From Paraescarpia echinospica (lineage: Eukaryota > Annelida > Polychaeta > Sabellida > Siboglinidae), in contig CM034536.1 in the NCBI GenBank assembly GCA_020002185.1, forward strand, positions 7,074,917-7,138,916: a stretch of DNA of 64,000 nucleotides, given 5' to 3'. Shown here piece by piece: positions 43,323 through 53,290 of this stretch. The notes beneath the pieces are model-generated. The model made no database searches. It saw nothing but the letters and a program-made list of their open reading frames with translations, and was not told the origin of the DNA. The position numbers and the translations under genes were made by a program. Each line of letters starts with the position of its first letter. The first letter of the stretch is position 1.

Positions 43323-43639
43323 CCCTGTACTGACCGATGTGTGGCCGACATAGCACCACGAACTAACGTGTATTGGTGACAGGATCATAGTAATAAAAAC
43401 TAGAGTGATGCTACCAGACGGGCAATACGCTGGAGCAAGACTTCCCAAGCATTAATTAAATAAAATGTTCAGAAGCTTAATGCGGACTGCATCCTACCAA
43501 CAGGGGTGCCACCATCTCCATAGATCACCACATATCCATAATTATAAAAACATGTCATATCACAACGTGTGATTCTTCTTCCATTTATGATCATCGGTCG
43601 AACAGTTGTCCATTATTGTCATACTTTTTATAGAAATGA

Positions 43640-43920
43640 GACCACTTCTCAGTGAGTCTACGACAGGTTTTTTCCATTTCCCTGTGTGGGATCTTTCACT
43701 TTCCGTGGCATAGATACCATGTAGACCAACGGCTTATAGTGTCTCTTCCGAAAGACACAATCAACGTAGGGCGAACGACATTGCGCAAGTTTCGACACAG
43801 CGTCCGAACCAGTACTGAAACACAGCCCGGCGGCACTAGTTCGGGGGTTTGAAATCCGATTCCTCCATACGACAGTCCAGCACTCTAAATACTCGACCAC
43901 TGTGCTCAAAGTATAATTAT
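43640..43920. repeat. Dispersed repeat R2, copy 2
   Basis: Shares ACGGCTTATAGTGTCTCTTC and CGAAAGACACAATCAACG with 29263-29297. Its right end carries GGGGGTTTGAAATCC and ACTCTAAATACTCGACCACTG, suggestive of a degenerate tRNA-like head read from the minus strand. Boundaries are uncertain. Confidence 0.5.
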
Positions 43921-44374
43921 TATATTGTTACGTGCTGTGTTGGCATTCGACGGCCTGCACTTGCAAGAAGCAGTAATGAATGTATTCTATTATGCTAAGT
44001 GGTGGTCATAAATCGGTCTACAACGACAGGAAGTCGTCGCTCACGCTAATTGGTTAATGCGGTGAAGATGAGGTGAATCGGGTACAACCATCCGGAACCG
44101 AAACTAACAAACTGTCGAAAACATTTCTTACACAATTCAGCGTTTGTTTTCGTTTTGCTGTGGCTGTCAACTAAAGATTATTCATTTGATTCTGAACACT
44201 AAAATGCTATTGATAATACGGGTTTAATACACAAGGATATTGAGAAAGTAAAGAGGCGTAGCAACGATCTAGATACGTGTGTTCCTCGTCTGTATCTTCT
44301 TCTGTGTAGTCCTTATGACTCTTCAACGAACTTTACACTTCACCGTTGGCAGATATATCTATTCGAACATTATC

Positions 44375-44615
44375 ATCAACTCTCTGAGAAGCATTCGGTC
44401 ACGCTGCAATCAATGCGCAAAGGAGTACTCGTACACAAATAGCCACCGCTTTTTATAGCTAGGTACCCATTCGTACAGCTGAGTTAATTGGAGGAACGCG
44501 GAGTGAATGAACCTGCGAGAGATTTGAGACGGCAGCGAGAGAAGCGATCTAGAGACAGAATATCTTGAGTATGAAACTCTAAACACTACGCCACCGCTCT
44601 CTACATCAACAGTTT
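44375..44615 (-). repeat. SINE family S1, copy 3 (degenerate)
   Basis: Contains TCTGAGAAGCATTCGGTCAC, CAATGCGCAAAGGAGTACTC, GTACACAAATAGCCACCG and CTAGGTACCCATTCGTACAG, all recognisable in copy 2 in the same orientation. The B-box region is lost and replaced by unrelated sequence. Confidence 0.72.
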
Positions 44616-45300
44616 GCGGTCGAAGTGTATAGGAGGAAAGGTTAAACTGGACGAGGAAGATACTACAGCCACAGAGGCGCGAGACCGGGCAGAACGAGAC
44701 GAAGAAAGGGAGAACACCTGACGACATGCGTAAGTAGATGGTAATTAGGAGTAGGTACAACGACACACTATCGTCACATTTACTATTGCGATGCATTAAT
44801 AATTCGATGTATTGTTACACATTTAATCATCGTACACTTGGTTGTGCACCTTTGTGACGATGCAGTCTAACACCGGTGTAATACATGGGCTAGAACAACG
44901 ATTCTTACACCCTGGATCTCGACCCAAAATTGGATCGCCAAGCCATTTTGAATGGCTATTAAGAGTCTCGAGTGACTGTCCGAACTTATATCTTCGTTAT
45001 CAATTTTCCAGTACCAGACGCATGCGAGACGAAACATTTATTACTAGCTTATGCAAACTATTGCATGCGTTTAGAACGCTGGGTGATATAGTGTAACATG
45101 GCATTTCAAACTCAGTCGTCTAAAAAGTGTTCGTCTCACGTGGATCTGACGAGCCACAAATCATTCAGTTTGGTGTCGCCCACAATGACTGAAGCACGCA
45201 GTGAGCAAAAATCTATGACATTTTAGAGTCACTCCAACACAAAAGCCTTCAAAGAAGGCTTACATGTCCAGGGGCATACCGAGGATTGACAGCTTGGAGG
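44616..45300. other. Gap, nothing recognised
   Basis: About 685 bp. The open frame at 44842-45096 (+) shows no domain. Confidence 0.4.
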
Positions 45301-45304
45301 TTTC

Positions 45305-45535
45305 CAAACAGGTTTCAAATTCATATTGGGGACTACCGGAGCTTCAGCACCACTGAAAAATTTTCGCCGCCGCTCCGTTACATATCTTTTCATCTTCCTT
45401 TACCATGTGGCTGTCTCGCTTGGCTCGACTGTAACCTGTTGACATTTTTTCGCCGTTGTAACTTCAACTTCTCCGCTGTCTCGGCTGTGAACTCATGACA
45501 TCCGAAAACGGGGGGGTGGGGGTGCAGTGCTGTTA
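45305..45535 (-). mobile_element. MITE family M1, copy 4 (partial)
   Basis: Contains GGAGCTTCAGCACCACTG, TTTTCGCCGCCGCTCCG, CTCCGCTGTCTCGGCTGTGA and ACTCATGACATCCG, matching the reverse complement of the right half of copy 1. The terminus is diverged (CAGGTTTCAAATTCATATTG), and the left half is absent. Confidence 0.75.
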
Positions 45536-45566
45536 TAAACCAAGTTATAATTCTAACCCTCGATAG

Positions 45567-45870
45567 GTGTTCTCGCGCATATGGGTATTATCGTCATGGA
45601 AACGATCCGGGGTGGGTAATGTACTATGTAATATGGCTGGTGGTGTGATCCCACGAAAACAAAATGTTCAGTTGAACAAGTGTGTTATTTCTGTGTTGTT
45701 TTTAGTCATCTCGAGAGTTCTCGATAGTGTATTTCAGGGTCCTTTATTCACAGCCATCTATTGACCAGTGGAGTGGCCTCAATGTAATGTATAGACCACG
45801 TCCAGACATCATTGAACTCTTGTTGTGGTTATTGAAACTTTCCAACAACACCAACGCTAGTCCCAACGAG
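45567..45870 (+). repeat. End module of the compound satellite element, copy 2 (facing copy 3)
   Basis: From the left it reads one satellite-C-like unit (GATCCGGGGTGGGTAATGTA), ATGGCTGGTGGTGTGATCCC, GTTGAACAAGTGTGTTATT, the palindromic TCGAGAGTTCTCGA, CAGCCATCTATTGACCAGTG and ACATCATTGAACTCTTGTT. It is the reverse complement of 48990-49290. The order satellite C, module, satellite B, satellite A is kept. Confidence 0.88.
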
Positions 45871-46720
45871 TCAGACACAACTCATTCACCCCTTCATCCA
45901 GTCTCCCTTCTTCTACTTCCCTCCTCCCAACCCTGTCACATGTCAGGGTCAGACAAAATTCCTCTACACCCCTCCTCCCACGTCATCCGCCACAATCTAT
46001 ATCTCCTCCATGTCTCTCCTGACTATGACGCCCTGTCTATTGCGCCCTGCTCCGCAATCTCTGTGATCTCCATATCTTTCCTGACCGTGACGCCTTGACT
46101 ATTGCGTCCTCCTCCACAATCTCTGTCACCTCCATGTCTCTCCTGACCATGACGCCCTGTCTATTGCGTCATCCTCCACTACATATGTCACCACCTTGTC
46201 TCTCCTGATCACGACGCCCTGTCTATTGCGTCATCCTTCACTACATATGTCACCTCTTTGTCTCTCCTGACCACGACGCCCTGTCTATTACGTCATCCTT
46301 CACTACATATGTCACCTCCTTGTCTCTCCTCACCATGACGCCCTGTCTATTGCGTCATCCTTCACTACATATGTCACCTCCTTGTCTCTCCTGACCACGA
46401 CGCCCTGTCTGTTGCGTCATCCTTCACTACATATGTCACCTCTTTGTCTCTCCTGACCACGACGCCCTGTCTATTGCGTCATCCTTCACTACATATGTCA
46501 CCTCCTTGTCTCTCCTGACCACGACGCCCTGTCTATTGCGTCATCCTTCACTACATATGTCACCTCCTTGTCTCTTCTGACCACAACGCCCTGTCTATTG
46601 CGTCATCCTTCACTACATATGTCACCTCCTTGTCTCTCCTGTCCATGACGCCCTGTCTATTGCGTCATCCTTCAATACATATGTCATCTCCATGTCTCTC
46701 CTCACCATGGAAACACCTTA
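45871..46720. repeat. Satellite B stub and satellite A array (reverse orientation)
   Basis: 45880-45965 is one or two degenerate 78-bp units (GTCACATGTCAGGGTCAGAC). 45990-46720 is about 12 units of ~60 bp reading GACGCCCTGTCTATTGCGTC + ATCCTTCACTACATATGTCA + CCTCCTTGTCTCTCCTGACC. This is the reverse complement of the array at 1-720 but far more homogeneous, indicating recent amplification. Confidence 0.92.
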
Positions 46721-46734
46721 CATAAGAATGAGTT

Positions 46735-47330
46735 GTATAAGGAAAAAGAGCTAATAATACCGCTGTAAAAAACAATAGTTAGGCCTCATTTAGAATATTG
46801 TATTCACGCGTGGAGGCCATATCGCAGGAAGGACATAGATATGCTAGGAAGAGTACAGAGGAGAGCAACTAAAATTATACAAAAACTGAGGGATCTTAGT
46901 TAAGAAATACGCCTAAAAAATGCGGTTTAACAACACTACAGACCAGGAGCTTGAGAGGAGATCAGGTAGAAGTGTTTAACATAACGAATGGTTATGAAAA
47001 TATTGATAGAAATATTTTTTTCTCAGTTAAGAAAGATAGAAGGACTAGAGGACATGAAGTTACATTAGCAAAGGAGCAGTGTAGATTAGATATAAGAAAG
47101 TTCTAATTTTCAGAAAGGACTGTAAATGAATGGAACAGATTATCTGCTGATTGTGTGGGTGCTAGTAGCGTGAATATATTTAAAAATAAAATCGACACAT
47201 ACCTCAGAAGGGCGGGATACACATAGATAAAAGGGTCGGACTCTCGATAAGCCAAAGGGCTTCCTTGTCCACCTGCCACCTAGAGTTAATTCTCTGAGTG
47301 GCAATCTTGTTAAATCTTGTTAAAATTAAG
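46735..47330 (+). mobile_element. CR1-like LINE, 3' fragment (second copy)
   Basis: Corresponds to the 3' third of the LINE at 4888-7008. Readable text includes RPHLEYCIHAWRPYRRKDID, RVQRRATKII, VKKDRRTRGHEVTLAKEQCR and SVNIFKNKIDTYLRRAGYT then a stop. The same 3' untranslated sequence follows (GGGTCGGACTCTCGATAAGC) with an ATCTTGTTAA tail. Internal stops show decay. It separates satellite A from satellite B of the facing compound copies. Confidence 0.9.
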
Positions 47331-47489
47331 GAAACTAAAATGCAATGCTGCCATCTGGCGAATTGTGTGCTTACTATGTATTTGTGCCAGCGACTGGCGC
47401 AATGTCGAGTCGTCTTTACAAGGACAGATTGTGGGGAATGGAAGAAGGGTGAGTGGGGAGAGAGCCCGGAACAATACGAAGAGAAGGGT

Positions 47490-48975
47490 GGGGTTGGGAG
47501 GAGGGTGTAGTGGAAGGGAGACTGGAGGAAGGAGTGAATGAGTTGTATCTGACCCTGACATGTGACAGGGTTGGGAGGAGGGGTGTAGAGGAAGGGAGAA
47601 TGGAGGAAGTGGTGAATGAGTTGTATCTGATCCTGACATGTGACAGGGTTGGGAGAATGGGGTGTAGAGGAAGGGAGAATGGAGTAACGGGTGAATGAAC
47701 TGTATCTGACCCTGACATGTGACAGGGTTGGGAGGAGGGGTGTAGAGGAAGGGAGACTGGGTGAAGGGGTGAATAAGTTGTATCTTACCCTGGCATGTGA
47801 CAGGGTTGGGAGAATAGGGTGTAAAGGAAGGGGGAATGGAGGAAGGGGTGAATGAGTTGTATCTGACCCTGACATGTGACAGGGTTGGGAGGAGGGGTGT
47901 AGAGGAAGGGAGAATGGAGGGAGGGGTAAATGAGTTGTATCTGATCCTGACATGTGACAGGGTTGGGAGAATGTGGTGTAGAGGAAGGGAGAATGGAGTA
48001 AAGGGTGAATGAAGTGTATCTGACCCTGACATGTGACAGGGTTGGGAGGAGGGGTGTAGAGGAAGGGAGACTGGATGAAGGGGTGAATAAGTTGTATCTT
48101 ACCCTGGCATGTGACAGGATTGGGAGAATAGGGTGTAAAGGAAGGGGGAATGGAGGAAGGGGTGAATGAGTTGTATCTGACCCTGACATGTGACAGGGTT
48201 GGGAGGAGGGGTGTAGAGGAAGGGAGAATGGGGGGAGGGGTGAATGAGTTGTATCTGACCCTGACATGTGACAGGGTTGAGAGGAGGGGTGTAGAGGAAG
48301 GGAGACTGGAGGAAGGGGTGAATGAGTAGTATCTGACAATGACATGTGACAGGGTTGGGAGGAGGGGGGTAGAGGAAGGGAGACTGGGGGAAGGGGTGAA
48401 TGAGTTGTATCTGACCCTGACATGTGACAGGGTTGGGAGGAGGGGTGTAGAGGAAGGGAGAATGGAGGGAGGGGTGAATGAGTTGTATCTGATCCTGACA
48501 TGTGACAGGGTTGGGAGAATGTGGTGTAGAGGAAGGGAGAATGGAGTAAAGGGTGAATGAAGTGTATCTGACCCTGACATGTGACAGGGTTGGGAGGAGG
48601 GGTGTAGAGGAAGGGAGACTGGATGAAGGGGTGAATAAGTTGTATCTTACCCTGGCATGTGACAGGATTGGGAGAATAGGGTGTAAAGGAAGGGGGAATG
48701 GAGGAAGGGGTGAATAAGTTGTATCTGACCCTGACATGTGACAGGGTTGGGAGGAGGGGTGTAGAGGAAGGGAGAATGGGGGGAGGGGTGAATGAGTTGT
48801 ATCTGACCCTGACATGTGACAGGGTTGAGAGGAGGGGTGTAGAGGAAGGGAGACTGGAGGAAGGGGTGAATGAGTAGTATCTGACAATGACATGTGACAG
48901 GGTTGGGAGGAGGGGGGTAGAGGAAGGGAGACTGGGTGAAGGGGTGAATGAGTTGTATCTGACACTGACATGCTG
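47490..48975. repeat. Minisatellite B, 78-bp unit (about 19 copies) with a ~548-bp higher-order repeat
   Basis: Same unit as 879-1236. Variant units recur at a fixed distance of 548 bp (about seven units): GGAGTAAAGGGTGAATG at 47996/48544, CATGTGACAGGATTGGGA at about 48108/48656, and GAGTAGTATCTGACAATG at 48324/48872. Because 78 is a multiple of three, the minus strand is open for hundreds of codons (repeat MSGSDTTHSPLPPFSLPLHP). This is not a gene. Confidence 0.94.
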
Positions 48976-49260
48976 ACTAGCGTTGGCCTTGTTGGAATCT
49001 GAAGGAAGGCCGTCAGGTGGTGCGCATGTAGGGTGTCAATATCTTTGTGCGCTGGACATGTTCTATACATTACATTGAGGCCATTCCACTGGTCAATAGA
49101 TGGCTGTGAATAAAGGACCTTAAAATACACTATCGAGAGCTCTCGAAATAATTAAAAACAACACAGTAACAACACACTTGTTCAACTGACCATTTTGTTT
49201 TCGTGGGATCACACCACCAGCCATATTACATTGTACATCACCCAACCCGGATGTTTTCCA
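48976..49260 (-). repeat. End module of the compound satellite element, copy 3
   Basis: Contains GGAAGGCCGTCAGGTGGTGC, TATACATTACATTGAGGCCA, GGTCAATAGATGGCTGTGAA, TCGAGAGCTCTCGA (49133-49146, a perfect 14-bp palindrome), ACACACTTGTTCAACTGACC, GGGATCACACCACCAGCCAT. It passes without a break into the 31-bp satellite C, showing that C is amplified from the element's own edge. Confidence 0.88.
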
Positions 49261-50600
49261 CAGAACACCTGTGCCCGGATATCTACAATAATACGTCACC
49301 CACCCTCGGAGCTCTATCATAATTCACCACACGCTACCGGATGTCTACCATAGTTCATCACCTGCCCCCGAATTTCTACCATAGTGCATCACCTGCTCAC
49401 GGATGTCTACCAGAGTACAACACCCGCCCCCGGATTTATACCATAATACAACACTCGCCCTTGGATGTCTACCATAGTTTATCACCCACCCCTGGATGTA
49501 TACCATAGTACATCACCTGCCCCCGGATCTCTACCATAGTACATTACCCGCCTCCGGATCTCTACCATAGTACATCACCCGCCCCCGGATCTCTACCATA
49601 GTATATCACACGCCCCTGGATCTCTACCATAGTACATCACCCGCCCTCGGATCTCTACCATAGTACATCACCCGCCCCCGGATCTCTACCATAGTACATC
49701 ACCCGCCCCCGGATCTCTACCATAGTACTTCACCCGCCCCCGGATCTCTACCATAATACATCACCCGACCCGGATCTCTACCATAGTACATCGCCCCCCG
49801 CCCCCCGCGACTTTTACCATTATACATCACCCGCCCCCGGATGTCTGCTATACTACAACACCCGCCCTTGGATGTCTACCATGCATAGTTCATCACTCGC
49901 CCCTGGATGCATACTATAGTGTATAACCCGCTCCCGGATCTCTACCACAGTACATCACCAGCTCCCGGATGTCTACCGTAGTACATCACCCGCCCCTGGA
50001 TGCATACTATAGTGTATCACCCGCTCCCGGATCTCTACCACAGTACATCACCATCCCCCGGATGTCTACCGTAGTACATCACCCGCCCCTGGATGCATAC
50101 TATAGTGTATCACCCGCTCCCGGATCTCTACCACAGTACACCACCAGCCCCCGGATATCTAACGTAGTACATCACCCGCCCCTGGATGCATACTATAGTG
50201 TATCACCCGCTCCCGGATCTCTACCACAGTACACCACCAGCCGCCGGATGTCTACCGCAGTACATCACCCGCCCCTGGATGCATACTATTGTGATTCATC
50301 CGCTCCCGGATCTCTACCACAGTACATCACCAGCCCCCGGATATCTACCGTAGTACATCACCCGCCCCTGGATGCATACTATTGTGATTCATCCGCTCCC
50401 GGATCTCTACCACAGTACATCACCAGCCCCCGGATATCTACCGTAGTACATCACCCGCCCCTGGATGCATACTATTGTGTATCACCCGCTCCCGGATCTC
50501 TACCACAGTACATCACCAGCCCCCCGATGTATACCGTAGTACATCACCCGCCCTCGGATGTCTACTATACTACAGCAACCGCCCCGGATGTCTACCACTG
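49255..50600. repeat. Minisatellite C, 31-bp unit with a 93-bp (3-mer) higher-order repeat
   Basis: Basic unit is CATCACCCGCCCCCGGATCT + CTACCATAGTA (31 bp), in simple head-to-tail form at 49255-49900. From about 49900 to 50560 it is organised as 93-bp trimers with distinct subunits (GGATGCATACTATAGTGT, GGATCTCTACCACAGTA, GGATGTCTACCGTAGTA), about seven trimers. The trimer length is a multiple of three, which creates a 222-codon frame (49969-50637) of 31-residue repeats. That frame is an artefact. Confidence 0.94.
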
Positions 50601-50890
50601 CGGCACATCTGGCGTTCAACTGACACGACGATTTTAATAAAAATTGTACCACTAAAACTGTAAATGAATTCCTCTGTGTTGTAGGGCCTACTATAACTTT
50701 TCATCGTCAGGCAAATTAAAGTGTAAGTTATTGAACATACCCTCTCTACATCCAAACGGTCAGTTTGAACAAGGAATCTTGAAAGGACGTCGCATTGTGA
50801 ATCGAGGGTTTGTTCGTTCGATGTGACATAAATGGAATATATTGTGTGATGCACTCATTGCTACGTTGATGACGTACTTATTCAGTAATG

Positions 50891-51268
50891 TCGCGCGATA
50901 GTGTAGTGGTTAGCACATCCGCCTGACATGCCGGCGCCTCCAGTTCAATACCTGGACCGAGCAGGTATAGTATATTTGGTGTAAAAACCTGGCTCTCAAC
51001 ATTGGGGACTGTGTATCCTTTGTGACTCGGAGATCACGTTAATGTCGGTCCCGTCTCAATTTGGGACGTAAAAGAACCACTGAGGACGACAAGCACCATG
51101 GCAGTGACCACCCTCAGTGCCAGCATAGAAAGGTCGGCTTGGCGATAATGTTCTGAAAAAGGCTGGCTAGTTGAATTATACCTAATAAAATCATAACATT
51201 GTAACCACAATATATACAAACTAGTCAGTTAATAGAACGTTGCCGAGTGCTGGAAACAACTAGGAAAT
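50891..51268 (+). repeat. SINE family S2, copy 2 (with tRNA-like head)
   Basis: Head CGCGATAGTGTAGTGGTTAG (A box) and CTCCAGTTCAATACCTGGA (B box region) resemble a tRNA-Val/Glu-type gene. It continues as a 300-bp body shared with 31196-31545 and ends at GCTGGAAACAACTAGGAA. The amplification mechanism would be pol III transcription and LINE-mediated retroposition. Confidence 0.87.
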
Positions 51269-51269
51269 A

Positions 51270-51500
51270 AATAGTTCCGGTTACACTCTCGGCGCCTTGC
51301 CGGTCGGCATTCGTTATGTAATAGGTGTTATGCCTATATATTTCACCTAGTAGACCCAACGTAACATGATGGCCCAATATGGTGAATCGAACGAACGACA
51401 CAGAAAACCGCATGGCATACCGAGAAAGTCTATGGAACTCAAGAAAGTACTTTTAAGAGCAAACTGTTGCTCTGGATCAGCGAGTGACGTGAAATTACAA
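51270..51500 (+). repeat. Gypsy LTR remnant with primer-binding site
   Basis: The end ACGTGAAATTACA followed by AG and TGGCGCCACCGAGCG (about 51502) fits an LTR terminus (..TTACA) plus a TGGCGCC primer-binding site, as in many Gypsy elements. The LTR start cannot be placed. A Gypsy gag frame begins within 100 bp. Confidence 0.6.
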
Positions 51501-51539
51501 GTGGCGCCACCGAGCGAACAAACAAGACAACAGTAGTCA

Positions 51540-52250
51540 GCTTTGTTGTAGTAAAGTAGACGTATTCTGTGTTCGCTGATCGACCAGTAGTCGAAGTTGT
51601 TGCAAGTTTCAACCCAAAACAATGGGGTCCAAGTTTAATCCGCCAAATGAGTTTCACTTTCTTCCTTGACAAGGAAGAAGATAGTGTACAAATTGAGAGT
51701 ATATTGTACAGTATGGGACCAAGGGCTGAGTCTATAAAATTATGTTCCACTATTGGCCTCCCTGCAGATGAAATTGTTAAGTATAGGCCCACCAGTGTAA
51801 GGAAAGAGTTTGATTACTATTTTTCACCGCGGCAATACGGCAAAGTGCAAGCGGAAGGAGAGACGACGGAACAGTTTATTCGTGCATTGAACGAATCTGC
51901 GGACACGTGTGAATTTCTAGACAATTCAACACAGATTAAGGACCGCATCGTTGTTGGTGTACGGGATCAAGATGTGCCAAAGCTGTATCGATGGCACGAC
52001 GAACGGAGGAAGTAAAGCGGCAAATGCGAGAACTAAACACGCATACCCAGTCGTAGTGCTATTCAAGCCCGCAATCAGCGATGGAAGTGAAATCCATCGC
52101 CCAGTCCCACACGCAGTCTGCAAAGGACTGAACTCGACGTGGACACATGAAACACACAAAAGGAAGATGTCCAGGGATAAAATGAACATTGTTGATGCAG
52201 ATCAAGACAACGTATCGTTCCTTGGTGAGATACAGTGTATGTGATAATTC
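51540..52250 (+). pseudogene. Gypsy Gag fragment (second Gypsy family)
   Basis: The frame 51569-52015 reads FNPKQWGPSLIRQMSFTFFL, IESILYSMGPRAESI, EFDYYFSPRQYGKVQAEGET, TEQFIRALNESADTCEF and IKDRIVVGVRDQDV, the capsid signature of Gypsy Gag (usually ..GExVEQYITALxxLAExCxY..IRDRLVVGIRD). After the stop, CTRRGHMKHTKGRCPGIK in another frame recalls a zinc knuckle, and VDADQDNVSFLGEI a protease-proximal linker. No pol remains. It differs from the 3-11 kb Gypsy. Confidence 0.82.
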
Positions 52251-52273
52251 GAACAGTTGGACCAGACCAGGAC

Positions 52274-52555
52274 GTTTTTTTAGTGAACTTTCACTGGGGG
52301 GGCAATGTCTTAAAAGGGCACTTCTAATGGGTAAAAAGGGCAGTTTATGCATATATTAATGATTATGGTCATAACCCTTAGGCATATATGAAAGCTTTAA
52401 ATAATGTGTTATATTAATCTTTTATATAAACGAATAAAACGTAAGCCCTACAAGGGGCTGGTTTGGGAGAATGGGGTACACTGTGGGGAAGTTGGTCTGA
52501 CTGGGGGGAGGCAAACGAAAGTGCTGGGGGCAATGCCCCCTATATGCACGTCTTC
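52274..52555 (+). repeat. Dispersed repeat R3, copy 1 (inverted copy at 62880-63165)
   Basis: TTCACTGGGGGGGCAATGTC, TTAAAAGGGCACTTCTAATG, GGTAAAAAGGGCAGTTT, then after about 90 bp GTAAGCCCTACAAGGGGCTG and GTTTGGGAGAATGGGG. The reverse complement of all of these occurs at 62880-63165. No coding potential. Confidence 0.82.
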
Positions 52556-53030
52556 TTTCGGTTTCGTTTCGATGCACAGCCAAGCGTGGGTTGCCTTGTC
52601 CAAGATAGTGGTCATTCTGGAGCCGCACAGACACGCGCTGTTCATTTCAAGAACTAGCTGCTACAGAACAATCGCCTCCACGTGGATCGTTGGTGCCGGC
52701 GTGGGAGCGTTTCCCACAATGTGGGAAATTAGACTTGTGCACGATCAAAATACTGACCAACGGTAGAAGTCTGTCTGCATTGTAGTATATTACAACGTGA
52801 CATTCTTTGCTCCCGAGGTTGCATGCATCTACGCTACTGCGAGAATCTTTCTTGTGGTTGTCTAAACTCACCGGGAAATGTCGGCACAGGAACATTCTGT
52901 CGGCGAAGGAATGATGACTCTAGCGGCGATTCGTCCGCCAGAAATATCCCCGTCATTTGCTTCGTTGCTCTGGCTCCACAAGTTTATACACGTGGCCAAT
53001 GTATTTGGTAATTGTCCTCATACAGTTTAG
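52556..53030 (+). pseudogene. Class A (rhodopsin-like) GPCR pseudogene fragment, TM3 end to beyond TM5
   Basis: One frame reads MHSQAWVALSKIVVILEPHR, then HALFISRTSCYRTIASTW (TM3 end, ICL2, start of TM4) and IVGAGVGAFPTMWEI (TM4). After a TAG (52764-52766) it continues SVCIVVYYNVTFFAPEVACI, YATARIFLVVV (ECL2 cysteine and TM5 with its conserved Pro). After a TAA (52863-52865) it gives THREMSAQEHS to FGNCPHTV and a stop (53028-53030). The DRY motif position holds SKI. TM1-TM2 are absent; dispersed repeat R3 abuts the left edge. The ligand class is unknown. Confidence 0.72.
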
Positions 53031-53290
53031 CATGCAGATAGTGAAGAAATAGAATGTGTTTTGCTCTTTCGTCTATTCATCGTTCACAGCAAACGTCTTG
53101 TCCAGGAATAATTGAAATTTATTCAGCCTTTTCTATAACTCCATCACGTCTAACAGTAGGCAGCAGACCATCGACTTCCCCACGTTGTTTGTTTATTTTG
53201 TAAGCTGCTGCTTGCAGCTTTCCATTTGCAAAGTCTTAGCGGTCATGTTACTTGTACACGTAATTTCCAAGAGACGTCTTGACAACAATG
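53031..53290. other. Gap, nothing recognised
   Basis: About 260 bp between the GPCR fragment and the next decayed frame. Confidence 0.4.

Noticed and set aside
43262..43330. tRNA-Lys gene on the minus strand
   Set aside because: A and B boxes and a Lys-like anticodon arm are present, but the acceptor stem does not pair and the sequence continues collinearly for 600 bp with another SINE copy.
47204..48580. Long minus-strand open frame (458 codons) rich in SLPLHPSSQPCHMSGSDT repeats
   Set aside because: It is the 78-bp satellite read in one frame; unit length is a multiple of three and the unit lacks stops. No codon bias, start context or domain, and it runs through unrelated LINE sequence.
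49969..50637. 222-codon frame with 31-residue repeats (PPLDAYYSVSPAPGSLPQY)
   Set aside because: Translation of the 93-bp higher-order repeat of satellite C. It looks like a repetitive structural protein but has no signal peptide, no non-repeat domain and no conservation evidence.
50891..50965. tRNA gene
   Set aside because: Head of SINE S2; B box is degenerate and the body is shared with 31196-31545.
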